Source: Vespa crabro
Taxonomy: Eukaryota > Arthropoda > Insecta > Hymenoptera > Vespidae
Assembly: GCF_910589235.1 (NCBI RefSeq)
Contig: NW_025813595.1
Coordinates: 3,968,001 to 4,032,000, forward strand
Direction: 5' to 3'
Length of the DNA stretch: 64,000 nt
Positions within the stretch are counted from its first letter, which is position 1, and every line of letters starts with the position of its first letter. Made by a program: the position numbers and the translations under genes. Of this stretch, positions 12,721 through 26,316 are shown in pieces. Below the pieces are notes generated by a model that ran no database searches, was not told the origin of the DNA, and worked only from the letters and a program-made list of their open reading frames with translations.

Positions 12721-13369
12721 GATAATAACGATAATAACGACAATAACAATAATAATAAAACGATAATAAAGACAATTTCGATTATAATAATAACGATAAT
12801 AACGATAATATCGATTAAAATAATAACAATAAAATCGATAATAAAGATAATAATAACAATAATAACAATAATAACGAAAATAACGTCAATACAAATTATA
12901 CTATATACAATAATAACGATAAGAAAGAGAAAAACGGTAATAACGATAATAACGACAATAATAATAATAATAAGAATAATAACGATAACTACAAAAAGAC
13001 GATAATAGTAATATTAATAATAATGAAGACAAGGATAAAAACGATAAGTACTATTATAATAATAATAATAATAATAAAGATAGTAACGATATGAACGATA
13101 TTATCAATAATAACAATAATAAAGATAATTATAATACGATAATAACGATTACAGTAATAATAATAATATTGATAGTAACAAAAATTACGATAAAGGTGAA
13201 AATAATAATAATAATAATAAAAATAATAAGGATATTAACGATAGCAACTATATTAATGCTAATAACAATAATAATTACATTAATAATAACAATAATAACG
13301 TTAATATCAATAATAATGAGAACTATAATAATGATAATAAAGTTAATAACTTTAATATTAATAACAATA
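12721..13369 (+). repeat. Unassigned degenerate array
   Basis: Regular 9-mer variants resume immediately after the island. ACAAATTATACTATATAC at 12891-12908 is a short deviation. AAGAAAGAGAAAAACGG near 12921 is purine-rich. No copy elsewhere was recognised. Confidence 0.75.
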
Positions 13370-14640
13370 ATAATGATAACGATAATAACGAAATAGTAAA
13401 AGTAATAATTATGATAATAAAGATAATATCGATAATAATAATAATTATTACAACCAATATAATAACGATATAAGCGATAAGAACAATAATATTAACAAAA
13501 ACAATAAAGATAATAACGATAAAAATAATAATTATAATAACAATAACAAGGATAATAACAATAATAATAATAAAAGACTATAATAATGATTATAAAGATA
13601 ATAATAATAAAGACAATAATTATGATAATAAAAAACATAATAACGATAATAATGATACAAACGATAATAATAATAATAACAATTAACATAATAACGATTA
13701 TAACGATAATAATAATACTAATAGAAACAATAATAACAGCAAGAACGATAAAAAATATAATAACACTAATAACGATAAAAACGATAATAACGAAAATTAC
13801 GATAATAATAATAACAATAATAACTATAATAACCATAATAACAATATTATAGTAATAAACATAAAGATAATATCGATAATAGGGACAACAATAATAGTAA
13901 TAATAACGATAATAACGATTATATCGATAATAATTATAACGAAAAAAAAGACAATAATATTATTAATATTAACGATAATAAGAATAATAATAATAACATC
14001 GATAATAATAATAACACTAATATCGTTAATAAGGGTTATTACGAAAATAACAGTAATAACGATAATATATATAAAACGATAATAATAATAATAATAAAAT
14101 CGATAATAACGATATTAACGATATTAACGATAATAACGATAATAACGATAATAATAATAATAATAATAATAATGATGATAATATCGCTAATAGTAACAAC
14201 TACAAATTCGATAATAATGATATTAATGAAAATAACTAAAATAATAATAGTATATATAACAATAAGAACGATAATAACAATAAAAATGATACCATCAATA
14301 ACGATAATTACGATGATAAAGATAGTAATAATTACAATAATGAAGATATCAAAGATGATAGTGATATTAATAATAATAAAAATATTATCGTTAATAAGGT
14401 TAATTAGGAAAATAACGGTAATAAAGATAATAACAATAATAACGACAATAATAATAATAATAAGGATACGAACGATAATAACGATAATAATAAATATAAT
14501 AATAATGATAATAACGTTATTAACGATAATAACGAAAGTAATAATTACAATAACAAGGATAACCTATAATAATAATAATAACGATAATTATAAGAACAAT
14601 AATTTCTATAATAACGATATTAACAAAAATAATAATTATA
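13370..14640 (+). repeat. Higher-order block I, copy 1
   Basis: Aligns with about 37190-38720. Shared variants in order are ACGAAATAGTAA, ACGATATAAGCGATAAGAAC (ACGATATAAACGATAAGAAC in copy 2), AAAAGACTATAATAATGATT (13571 and 37397), a TATATAAAACGATAA-type stretch, and AGTAACAACTA near 14190 and 38258. Copy 2 is about 250 bp longer. The open frames inside are repeat-derived. Confidence 0.85.
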
Positions 14641-14702
14641 AGAATAACAACGATAATATAGAAATAACGATAATAATAATAACAATTATAACAATAATAA
14701 CC

Positions 14703-14747
<45 letters not shown>

Positions 14748-14956
14748 TTATGGTTATTAACGATAATTACGATAATAATAACAGTATTAATAACGATGAT
14801 AAGGATATTAACAATAACATCGATAATAGTAATATCAATAATATTGATAATAACTATAATAACGATGATAATAATAACGATAATAATTTTAATAACGATA
14901 ATAACGATACTAACTAAAATAATGATAATAACAATAAAATACAATAATGACGATAA
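14641..14956 (+). repeat. Array with pure (ATA)15 tract at 14703-14747
   Basis: A 45-base uninterrupted ATA run ends at ATTATGGTTATTAACG, which briefly reads as the complementary orientation. ATAATTTTAATAACGATAA near 14885 resembles the tail of block O at 41715. No gene. Confidence 0.8.
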
Positions 14957-15170
14957 TAACAATTAGAATGAGAACATTAATATTGATAATAACGGTAATA
15001 ACTATAATAATAATAATAACATTATTAATGATAATAACAATAAAAACGATATCAAAACGATAATAAAAATATTTATAATAATAACGAAAATAGAGATAAT
15101 CACGATGAAAACGATAATGACGATAACAATAACAACGAGAATAACCATGATATCGATAATAATATCAATA
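14957..15170 (+). repeat. Higher-order block J, copy 1
   Basis: GAGAACATTAATATTGATAA, then GATATCAAAACGATAATAAA, AATAGAGATAATCACGATGA and GAGAATAACCATGATATCG line up almost base for base with about 42185-42395. The two copies differ at scattered positions only. Confidence 0.88.
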
Positions 15171-16169
15171 TTAACGAGAATAACGATAATAATAATAATA
15201 ATAAAGGCAATAAAAACGATAATAAAGATTGTAACGATAATAATATTAACGGTATTAACGACAATATTCATAATAATAATAACGTTAATAACGATAATAT
15301 GGATAATTACGATAATAATAATATAGATAATGACGGTAATAATAATAATAATAATAAGTATAATAACGATAATTACGATAAAAGCGATAATAATGATAAC
15401 GATAATGACGATAATTACGATTTTAACGATAATAATAATAATAATAATATCTACAATAACGATAATAGCGATAATAACAATAATAACAATTATAACAATA
15501 ATAACTATAATAATAATAACGACAATAAAGGGAACGACGATAATAATAATAGTAATAATAAAGATAATAAGGATAATAACGTTAACATCGATAATAATAA
15601 TTACAATAATGATGATAAAACTATAATAATCATAATAATAATAATGATATCAACGATAATGAAGATGAAAACGATTATAATAATAATCGTAATAACGATA
15701 ATAACGATAATATTGATAACAACGATAATAACGATAATAACAATAATAATTATAAAACTGAAAACGTTAATAATGATAATAACGATAATAATAATGACGA
15801 CAATAGCTATAATAATAATAACGGTAATAATAATAATAATAATAACGATAATATCTATAATAACGATACTAAAAATAACAATAATAAATATAATAATAGA
15901 AATAACGATTACAACGATAATTAAAATTACATTATAGCCGATAATTATGATAATTACGATAATAATGAAAAGAATATAAACAATAACAATAATAACGAAA
16001 AAATTATAATAACGATAATAAAATTATAATAACGATAACAACGATAATAATAATTATAATAATAACAATAACACTAATAATGATAGTAACGATAATAAAC
16101 ATAACAATAAGAACGAAAGTAACTATAATAACGATAATAAAAAAAACAATAAAAAAAAACAACGATAAT
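15171..16169 (+). repeat. Unassigned degenerate array
   Basis: Asn/Asp-phase and Ile/Thr-phase stretches alternate. AAAGGGAACGACGATAA near 15527 and ATTATAGCCGATAATTATG near 15930 are local deviations. No copy elsewhere was recognised, and nothing gene-like is visible. Confidence 0.75.
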
Positions 16170-17090
16170 ATCGATCATAACTGTTATATTATTTATAATA
16201 ACGATAATAAAGATAAAAAGGAAAGTAACTATAATAACAATGATATTAATAACGTTAGAAACAATAATAAAGTTAATAACGATAATAATAATAAAATTAA
16301 TAACGCCAATTATTATAACAATGAAAATAATAACATTAATAATAACTATAATTACGATAATAACGATAATAATTACAGTAATAATAATAATAATAACGAT
16401 AATAACGTTAATAACGAAAATAACGATTATAATATTAACGATAATATCAATAATATCGATAATAATAGCACTACTAACGATAATAACGATAAAAATGATA
16501 ATAATAACATTAATAACGTAATTATCTATAATAACGATAATAACGATAAGAACGATAATAACAATAATAATAATATTGTTAACAAAGATAATAACGATAT
16601 TAACGAAATTAACGATAATAATAATAGTAATAATAACGATGATAACATTAAACTATAATAATAATATTAATAATAATAATAATAACAAAATAACGATATT
16701 AACGACAATAATAGTTAATAACGATAATAACAATAACAATAATAACAATAATAACGATAATGATGATATATAAGTTAATAACGTGAATAATAGTTAATAA
16801 CGATAATAATAATAACAATAATAACAATAATAACGATAATGATGATAGCGATAAAAATAATAAAGACAATGATTATAATAATAATAATAATAATTCTAAC
16901 GATAAACGCAATAATGATAATAGTAATAGTACTAATAATAGCAATAATAACGATAATAAAGATAATTATAATAACAATAATAACGACAATAACGATAATG
17001 GCGAATAACAATAATAATAATAATAAGGATAATAGCGATAATAACGATCATAATAATAATAAAAGTCACAAAATTAATAATAACAATAAT
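16170..17090 (+). repeat. Higher-order block K, copy 1
   Basis: Aligns with about 36230-37160. It begins around AACTGTTATATTATT and continues with ATAACGCCAATTATTATAAC (GCCGACTATGATAAC in copy 2), an ACGTTAATAACGAAAATAAC stretch and the AATAATAGTAATAGTA region near 16915. The block sits in different surroundings in the two places. Confidence 0.83.
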
Positions 17091-17400
17091 AACAATAATA
17101 TCGATAATAATGATAATAACGATAATAAAGACAATAAAAATAATATTAAGTACGATAATAATGGTAATAAAGAGAATAACGGTAATAACGATAATAGCGA
17201 TGATAATAATAACAATAACTATTATAATAATAATAAGAATAATAAAGATAATTACGATAAATATAATAATAATAATAACAATAATATCTATAGTATCTGT
17301 AATAGTGATATTAATAACAACAATAATAAAGATTCTAACGTTAATAACGATATTATCGATAGTAATAATGACAATAATAAAGATAACAAAGATGTTAACG

Positions 17401-17454
<54 letters not shown>

Positions 17455-18654
17455 TTAAGGATAATAGCGATAATTACGATAACAATAAAAGTATTAATAA
17501 TGATGGTAAGTATAATAACGATAACTTCGATAATAGTAATATCAAAAATATCGATAATAACTATAATAACGATAAGAATAAAATAATAATAACGATAATA
17601 ACGATAACTAATATTATAACGATAGTAATAATAACAATTATAACGATAATAACTGAAATCACGATAACAATAATAACGACAATTACCATATTATCGATAA
17701 TTATATTAACAATATTAACGTTCATGACGATAATAACGATAATAATAGAGACAATTATAATAATATTAGAAATAATAACAAAAAAATAAGGATTTATCTA
17801 TAATAACGATATTAATAATAACGAAAATATCGATAATAATAATAATAATAATAGCAATAATGACCTTAATAAAGATAATAGTAATAATAATATCGATAGT
17901 GATAATAATTACATTAATGACGATAATAACGATTATAATAATAACGATAATGAGGATGATAATAAAAACTATAATAGCACTAATAACGATAATAATTATA
18001 ATAATAATAGCAAAAATAACGATAAGAACTATAATAACATTATTGATAATAATAATGATAATAATAACGAAAATAACGATTATAATGATAATAACGTTAA
18101 TAATGCTAATAATAAGAGCAATAATAACGATAAAAGAATAATAATTATAATAATAAATGTAATAATTACAATATTAACAATAATAAAGATAATAATAATA
18201 ATAATAGTAGTAATAATAACAATAATAACAGTATTAACAATAAGAACGATAATAACAATATTATCCATAATAATAATAATAATATTAACGAATAAAACGG
18301 TAATAACGATAATGATATTAATAATAATAAAATTAATAACGATAATAACGTTTATAACGATTACGAAGATAATAATAATAATAATAAGATAATAGCGATA
18401 TAAATGATAATATCGATGACAACGATTAAAGTAATAACAATAATACCGATAATAACGGTAATAACGACAATAATTATATTAAAAATAATTATAATAATAA
18501 TAATAACGATAGTGATAAAAATAAAAATTTTAATAATAAAGATATTTTCTATAATAGTGATAATAATAATAACGATAATAACGATTAAATTATAATAACA
18601 AAAATAATAATAATATTATTATTAACAATAATAAAGATAACAACGACATTAGTG
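17091..18654 (+). repeat. Unassigned array, with pure (ATA)18 tract at 17401-17454
   Basis: A 54-base perfect ATA run lies between ordinary variant units. ATTAACAATATTAACGTTCA near 17703 resembles block O (38830, 41580). The remainder has no recognised partner. No gene. Confidence 0.75.
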
Positions 18655-19170
18655 ATAAAAATATAATAATAAAATAGAAAATAAGGTTAACAACGATGAC
18701 AACGACAATTATAATAACAATATTAACGATAATAACGATAATAACGTTTATACGGATTATAACAATAGCGATAATGAGAATATTAAGGATAATAATGATA
18801 GTAACTATAATAACGATTACAACAATAATAACGATAATAATAATTACGGTAAAACAGATAATAAAGATAATTACAATAATAACAATAGTAATAATAAAGA
18901 TGATAACAGTAATAACGATTGTAATGATTATAACGATAATAATATTAATAATTTTAACATAAATAACGTTAATAACGATAATTATTTTAATAGAAGTAAT
19001 AATAACAATATTAACAATGTTTGCAATAATAATGATAGTAAGGATAATAATAATGGTAACAATTAAAGTAATAACAGTAATAACGATAATAACAAAAATA
19101 AGGATATTAATAATAACGATAATAACAATAGTAGTAATAATAATATCGATATTAACAATAATGACGATAA
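18655..19170 (+). repeat. Higher-order block A', copy 2
   Basis: AAAATAGAAAATAAGG, then GATGACAACGACAA, TATACGGATTATA at 18749, and further on ACAATGTTTGCAATAA with GGTAACAATTAAAGTAATAA near 19055. The order matches 1981-2450. Here it is not preceded by block A. Confidence 0.82.
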
Positions 19171-20930
19171 TAAGGAAAATAACAATAATAACGACAATAA
19201 AAATAAAATTAATAACGATAATACGTTGATAAAGATAATAATATTAACAATATTAACGATAACTACGACAATAAGGATAATTGTAATTACGATAATAACG
19301 ACAATAATAATTTTTAAAATATTGATAAAAACGATAATAACAATAATAATAATAATAATAGTAATAATAATGAAAACGATAATAACGATAATTACGATAT
19401 TATTAATGATAATAATAATAAAATTAATAACGATAATTACGTTAATAAAGATATTAGTACATGTAATAATAATTCTAATAACTATAATAACGATAATAAC
19501 GATAATAATGATAATAATGATTATAATAACAACGATAATACCGATAATGTTAGTATTAATAATAACGATAAAAACGATATTTACGATAATAATAATAACA
19601 ATAATATAGAAAAGAACGATATTATCTATAATAACGATATTAATAATAACGATATTAACTATAATAACGATGAAAAGATAATAACATCATCAATATTACC
19701 GATAATATTGATAATAATAATAATGATAATAGCAATAATAACGATAATAAAGATATTAACGATAATAATGATAATGATAATAACGATAATAATAATAATA
19801 ATAAAATCAAAAATAACAATAATTACGATAATGACTATAATGACGATAATAATAATAACGATAATGACGATGATAATAATAACTATAATAATGTTAATAA
19901 CGATAAAAATAATAATAATAATAATAACGATAATAACGATATCAATGATAATAATGACAGTAACGATAATAATGATAATTATAATAACGATAATAACGTC
20001 AATAATAATAATAATAATAATAGCGTTAAATGGGATAATAACTATGTCACCGATAATAATAATAACAATAATATCAAAAAAAAACGATAATAACGATAAT
20101 AATAATAAAAATAAAGACGATTTTAACGGTATTACGATAATAGCAATAACGATGATAAGGATAAAAATCTTAACAATAATAACGATATTAAAGATTTTAA
20201 CGATAAACATAATAAGGATATTAACGATAATAACTATAATAATGATAATAATAATAATAATAATAACATTAATAAAGTTAATAACGTAAATAATGATAAT
20301 AGAGATAATACCTATAATAATTATAACGAAAATAACGATATTAACGATAATTATGAAATTAATAATAATAATAATATCGATAATAATGATTATAACGATA
20401 ATAACTATATTAACTATAAAAACGACAATAATATTAATAATAATAATGAAAATAATATTACCGTTAATGACGATAATAGCGATAATAGTAGTAGAAGTAA
20501 TATCAATAATAACATTAATATCGATATAAAGATAATAACGATAGTAATATTACTGATTATAACGAAAATAGTAATAATAATAATAGCGATAATAACGGTA
20601 ATAACGAAAATAACGATAATAATGAAAATAATAATAATAATTATAATAGTAATAATAATAATAATAATAATAGTTTTATAAATAATAACAATAATGTGTT
20701 TAATAAAGATAATAATTGTGGTAATGTTAAGAACCATAACAATAATAACGATAATAACGATTATGACGATATCAATATTATTGATAATAACGTCTACAGT
20801 AATAATAATTATAATAACGATAATAACGATAGTAACTACAATAATAATAATAATAATAACGATAAAAGGGATAATATCTATGACAACGATAATAAAAATA
20901 ACAATAATAACAATAAAAACGATAATAACG

Positions 20931-20971
<41 letters not shown>

Positions 20972-21177
20972 GATATTATCGATAAGAACGATAATAATGA
21001 TAATAATCTTAACAATAATAACGATATAAAAGATTTTAAGGATAATAATAATAAGGATAATATCGATAATAACGATAGGAATAATAATTTAATATCGATA
21101 GTAAGAATAATAACGACAAAAACGATAGTAACGATAATCATAATAACGATAATAACGATGATAATAATACGATCATA
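19171..21177 (+). repeat. Degenerate array with H-like and D-like fragments
   Basis: About 19600-19800 shows GAACGATATTATCTATAA and resembles block H. 20692-20840 (TGTGGTAATGTTAAGAA, GATTATGACGATATC, ATTATTGATAATAACGTC) matches the inside of D near 4170-4260 and 57060-57115. A pure (ATA) run lies at 20931-20970. Near 20030 TTAAATGGGATAATAACTAT with GTCACCGATAA is a local deviation. Nothing gene-like. Confidence 0.7.
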
Positions 21178-21340
21178 AAGTTAATAATAAAAATCATATT
21201 AAAGATAATAACGCTAATAACGATACTAACGATAATAGCGATAATAATAATAACGATATTAAGGATAATATCGTTAATAATTGTAACAATATTAATAATA
21301 AAAACGATAATAATAATAACAACAAAAACATTAATAACGA
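21178..21340 (+). repeat. Block D tail fragment
   Basis: ACTAACGATAATAGCGATAA followed by AAGGATAATATCGTTAATAA at 21261 and TTGTAACAATATTAAT matches 4810-4880 and 57840-57905. A related fragment is at 31000-31110. It is detached from the rest of D. Confidence 0.8.
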
Positions 21341-21847
21341 TATTAACTATAATAAAATTTATAATAATAATGACAATGACGATAAGAATGATAATAATAG
21401 AAGTAATAATAACAATACTAAGAATATTAAATATAATAATGATTATAATGAAAATAGTAGTAGTAATAATAGAAGTAATAACAATAATAACGATAATAAT
21501 GATTATAACAATGTTAACGATAATAATATTGACGATAATAACGATAATAACCATAATAATTATAATAACAATAATAAAGATAACAACGCTATTAACGATA
21601 ATAATGAGAGTAATAATAATAATAATAACGAAGATAACGTTAACAATGATAATACCGATAATAACGATAATAAAAATAATAATAATAGTAATAATTACGA
21701 TAATGACGATATTAACGATGATAAGAATAATAAAAATAACAATAAATACGATAATAACACTTATAATCCTAATAACGACATCAATATATATAAAAATAAC
21801 ATTAATACTAAAAATAACATTAATACTAATAATAATCGTATTATCCT
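21341..21847 (+). repeat. Array leading into the inversion junction; exact 18-bp tandem at 21792-21827
   Basis: GAAAATAGTAGTAGTAATAA and ACAATGTTAACGATAATAA variants resemble 31370-31440. 21792-21809 and 21810-21827 are identical (AAAAATAACATTAATACT twice). This exact duplication abuts the hairpin at 21827-21864, which ends the plus-oriented array. Confidence 0.82.
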
Positions 21848-21864
21848 TAATACGATTATTATTA
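21827..21864. repeat. 17-bp perfect hairpin at the orientation switch
   Basis: 21827-21843 (taataataatcgtatta) and 21848-21864 (taatacgattattatta) are exact reverse complements separated by TCCT. To the left the array reads AATAACGAT on the plus strand; to the right it reads ATCGTTATT. The hairpin is therefore the junction of an inversion or foldback. Confidence 0.93.
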
Positions 21865-22557
21865 TTATCGTTATTATCGTTATTATTGTTATTAATATTA
21901 TAGGTGTCACCGTTATTATACTTACATTCGCTATTATTATTATTATTATTATTAATGCTGTTATCGTTGTATCCGTTACAATTGTTATTTCTATTTTCGT
22001 TAACATTGTTATTAATGTTTGTTTTTATTACCGATATTATCGTTATTATTGTTATTAGTAAAAATGTTATTATTATCGTTATTATGGTTATTATTTTTAT
22101 TATCATTATTACCGTTAGTATCATTATAAACATTATTATTATTACTATTATAAACAACGTTATCATTATTATTGTTACTTACAATAATAATATTATTATT
22201 AATATCGTTATTATCGTTATTATTATAGATGCTATTTTCGTTATAAACGTTATTATTGTTATGATTAAAATTATTAATATCGAAATTATCGTAAATATTG
22301 TTATTAATATTATCGACATTATCGTTATTATCGTTATTATCGTTATTAGTATTATCGCTATTATAGTTATTATCGACTCTATCGTTATTATTGCTATTAC
22401 TACTATTATTATCGTTATTATCGTCAATATTGTTATTATCTTTATTGTTATTAGTTTTACGATCATTATTATCATAATTATCGTTATCATTATTATTAAT
22501 AATATCGGTATTATTGTTAATATTATTATCGCCATTATCTTTATAATCGATGTTTAA
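21848..22557 (-). repeat. Inverted array segment, reverse copy of about 48245-49020
   Basis: For about 710 bases the A-rich 9-mer lies on the minus strand. Read in reverse complement it aligns with the plus strand at about 48245-49020. Shared variants include AACGGTGACACCTATAATAT (near 48920), ATGATAATAATG followed by CGTAAAACTAATAA, and an end in AATCGTATTA at 49020. The 48 kb copy is about 70 bases longer. The block just downstream here (L, G) also follows the 48 kb copy after about 300 bases, so this looks like an inversion inside a larger duplicated region. Confidence 0.9.
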
Positions 22558-22736
22558 TTATATAATAATAGTAGTAATAACAACAATAATAGTAGGAATA
22601 ATAACAATAATAACAATTATAGCTATACTAATGTTATTACTGATAGTAACGATAATTATAATATTCATAGTAACTATAATAAGGATATTATCCATATTAA
22701 TAATAACAATAATAACGATAATAACGGTAATAACAA
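22558..22736 (+). repeat. Array right of the inversion
   Basis: Plus orientation resumes at about 22558 with TATATAATAATAGTAGTAAT. ATTATAGCTATACTAATG near 22615 is a deviation. No hairpin as clear as the one at the left junction is visible here. Confidence 0.8.
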
Positions 22737-23470
22737 TTATAATAGAAGTATTAATAACAATATAAAGAATAATAACAATAAAAACAATAATAACAATAAA
22801 AATAGTAGTAATAAAAAAAAGTAATATTTATAATAACGATAAAAACGATTTTAACGATAATAATAATGACGATAATTAGGATAATATCGATAATAATAAT
22901 AACAATATTAACGATAATATCAATAATAATAATAACATTAATAACTATAATTACGAAAATAACGATTATAACGATAATAATAATAATCGTAATAATAACC
23001 ATAATAAAGATAATAACGACACAATAATAATAATAATAACTATAATAACGGTAATAACGATAGAAATAATAGAAAAATAACAATAATATCAATAATAATG
23101 TTAAAAAAGATAATAAAGATAATATCGTTAATAATAATAACGATAATAATGATAATAGCGATAAAAAAATAACGATATTAACGATAATATTGACAATATT
23201 AAAGATAATATTGATAATAATGTTAAAACGATAATAATTATCATAATTATAGTAGCAATAATGTTAATAACGACATTAAAAATAGAAATAATAATGATAA
23301 TATAGATGAAATAATAATAAAAATCGTAACATTAATAACGTTAATAATGATAATAACGGTAAAAATAGTAAAATTGATAACTCTAATAACGATAATAATG
23401 ATATAATATTATTAATAATAACGATAATAACGATTACAATGGAAATAATAATAATATCAAAATAGAAAGT
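22737..23470 (+). repeat. Higher-order block L, copy 1
   Basis: TATAATAGAAGTATTAATAA, AAAAATAGTAGTAATAAAA and ACGATTTTAACGATAATAAT, then further on ACGATAATATTGACAATATT near 23180, are shared in order with about 42424-43560, 49340-50380 and, more loosely, 32680-33655. With four copies it is one of the most frequently copied blocks in the window. Confidence 0.85.
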
Positions 23471-24200
23471 AACGATATCAACGATAATATCGATAATAAT
23501 AATAATAATAATAACAGTAATATCGAAAATAACGATAATAACGAAAGTAATAATAATAATAATAATAACAATAATAATAATAATATCCGAAATTCAATAA
23601 TAATAATAATTATAATAATATTAGTAATAATAACGATAATGACGATAATTATAATAGTATTAATAACAATATTAAAAATAATAACGATAATAACGATAAC
23701 AACGATATTAATAATAATAATAACGACGTTAATAACTAGAATAAATTTATCAACGATATGGTATTAACGATAAAGGCGGCAATAGTAGTAATAGTAATAA
23801 CGATAATAACGATAATAATGATAATAACGGCAATAAAACTAATTAAATAAAGATAATAACGATATTTTCGAAATTAATGATGGAAGTTATAAGAATAATA
23901 ATAATACCAACAATAACATCGATAATAAGGATAATTAACCTAATAACAGTAACGATAATGCGACCTTAATAATAACAATAAAAATAACGATAATAACGAT
24001 AACAACAATAATAACGATAATAATTATATTAACGATATCAATAATAACGAAAATAACGTTAATTTCGATAGTAATAATAGCAATATAAAAGATAATAACG
24101 ATAATAATAATAATATTATCGACATTAATAACTATAATAAAGGTAATATAGATATGGTATTAACGATTGAAACGACAATAGTAGTAATAGTAATAACGTT
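23471..24200 (+). repeat. Higher-order block G, copy 2, with 396-bp unit
   Basis: TATGGTATTAACGAT at 23757 and 24153 bracket a 396-bp unit homologous to 8541-8928 and 50624-51011. The preceding 280 bp also match the 50 kb copy (AGTAATATCGAAAATAAC, then AGTATTAATAACAATATTAA). It follows L here exactly as it does at 50.4 kb. Confidence 0.87.
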
Positions 24201-25679
24201 AATAACTATCATAATAATAACAATAATAATGATAATATCGATAATGGCTATTATAACGATAATAAAGACAGTAATAATAATAATAATAATAGTAATATTA
24301 ACTATTACAACAGAAATAATGATAATAATAGTAGAAATAATAACAAATATAACATTAATAACGCTAATAAAGAAAATAACGGTAATATCGACAATAATAA
24401 TAACAATATTAACTATAATAACAATTATAGTAATAATAATAATAACGATAATAAAGGTAATAAAATAATAATTCTAATAAATGTAACAAAAATAATCACC
24501 CCAATAATAACAATCATAACGGTTATGACAAGAATAATATTTATAATAATAATGAAAATAATGATAATAATGATATAATCGATAATTATAAATACAATAT
24601 TAACGATAATAACTATAATAATGGTAATAATAATAATAAATATAACGATAATAACGATAATATCGATAATAATAATATTAACAAGATCGTGAATTGTGAA
24701 AACAACAAACTCCATAATAATGATATTAATCAAAATAACTATAATAATAATATTAAATAATACACTAATACGGAAAATAACAGTAATAATAATAACAATA
24801 ATACGATTAATACGATAATAACGATAATAATAAGATTAATAATAATATCGATAATAATGTTAATTACGAAAATGACGTTAAAAATGATAATAACTATAAT
24901 AACGAGAATAATAATAATAACAATAACGACAATAAATATAATAGCGATAATAATAATAACAACAATAAAGATAATAACAATATAAACAATAATAACGATA
25001 ATAATGATAATAATAATAATAAAGATAATGCAAATAGTAATTATAACAATAATAACAATAATAAAGATAATAACGTAATAACGATAATAATAGTAAAATT
25101 TATGATGATATTAGGAATAATATTGATAATAACGATAATTATAGTAATATTAACAATAATAACAATAATAACAATTATAGCGGTAATTACAATAATAACG
25201 ATAATAACGATAATAATAATAACAATAATAACAATAATATCGACGATAACGATAATTACGATAATAATAATAACAATTATAGCGATAATAACGATAAGAA
25301 TGACAATAATATTAATAATAATATCAACGACAACGATTATAACGCTAATTATGATAAGTTTATATCTAAAATAAGGATAATAATGATAAGAACGATAATT
25401 ATAATAACAATAATAACAATTATAATGGTTATAACGAAAAAATAATAATAATAAGACCTATAAGAACGATAATATAGATAATAATAGTAGTAATAATAAC
25501 AATATTAGCAAAAATAACGATAATAACGATAACAATATTAACGATAATAAAGTTAGTTATAACAATATTAATAACAGTAATAACGATAATAAAGATAACA
25601 ATAATAATCAATAACGATAATTACGATAATAACGAAAATAACGATGATAGCGATAATAATATTAATAATAATAATAATA
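24201..25679 (+). repeat. Unassigned array with two non-consensus spots
   Basis: 24470-24545 contains AAATGTAACAAAAATAATCA, CCCCAATAATAAC and AACGGTTATGACAAG; the CCCC run is unusual for this array. 24680-24720 contains AACAAGATCGTGAATTGTG and AACAAACTCCATAA. Otherwise regular units. No copy elsewhere was recognised, and neither spot has an open frame independent of the repeat. Confidence 0.7.
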
Positions 25680-25890
25680 TTAACGCAAATAGCGATAATA
25701 ACGGTAAGAACGATATAAATAATAGTAAAAATAAACGTAGTAACGATAAGAAGGATAATAACATTAAAATAAATAACGATAATAATGCCAATAATATTAA
25801 TAATAATAACAATAATAATTATAATAACGATAATAATTATATCGTAAATAACGACTATAATAATAATAATAATAATAACGTTGATAATGA
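25680..25890 (+). repeat. Higher-order block R, copy 1
   Basis: GATAATAACGGTAAGAACGA, ATAAACGTAGTAACG, GGATAATAACATTAAAATAA and an ACGTTGATAATGATAA end match 54065-54275 in order and spacing. In the other location it lies between A' and E. Confidence 0.83.
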
Positions 25891-26316
25891 TAATAACGAT
25901 TCATAGGTAATAATAATAACAAGAATATAGATAATAACGTTAATAACGATAAAAACGACATTTAATATAATAATAATAACGATAATATCGATAATAATAA
26001 TAACGATAATGACGACAAATGTAATAATAATATTATTGGTAATAACGATAATAATGATAATATCGATAATAATTCTAACGAAAATGACGACGATAATAAT
26101 AATCATAATAAGGATAGTAAGGATAAATACGATCACATCGATAATAATAATAGCAACATTAACATTAATATCAAAAAAAAGATGATAAACAAATAATATT
26201 AAAAATGTTAACGATAATAACGCTAATAACAATAATAATAATGGTAATAATTTAGATAACATCGATATTAACGATAATAAGGACAATAACAATAACAATA
26301 ATAGCAGCACTAGCAA
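25891..26316 (+). repeat. Array upstream of B copy 2
   Basis: Mostly 9-mer variants. 26170-26212 (AAAAAAAGATGATAAACAAA, then TATTAAAAATG) is a short deviation. Unlike the other two copies, B here is not preceded by block D. Confidence 0.75.

Noticed and set aside
21848..22557. Possible gene in the oppositely oriented segment
   Set aside because: It is the same 9-bp array in reverse with a partner at 48.2-49.0 kb. Its open frames are the mirror of those in the partner.
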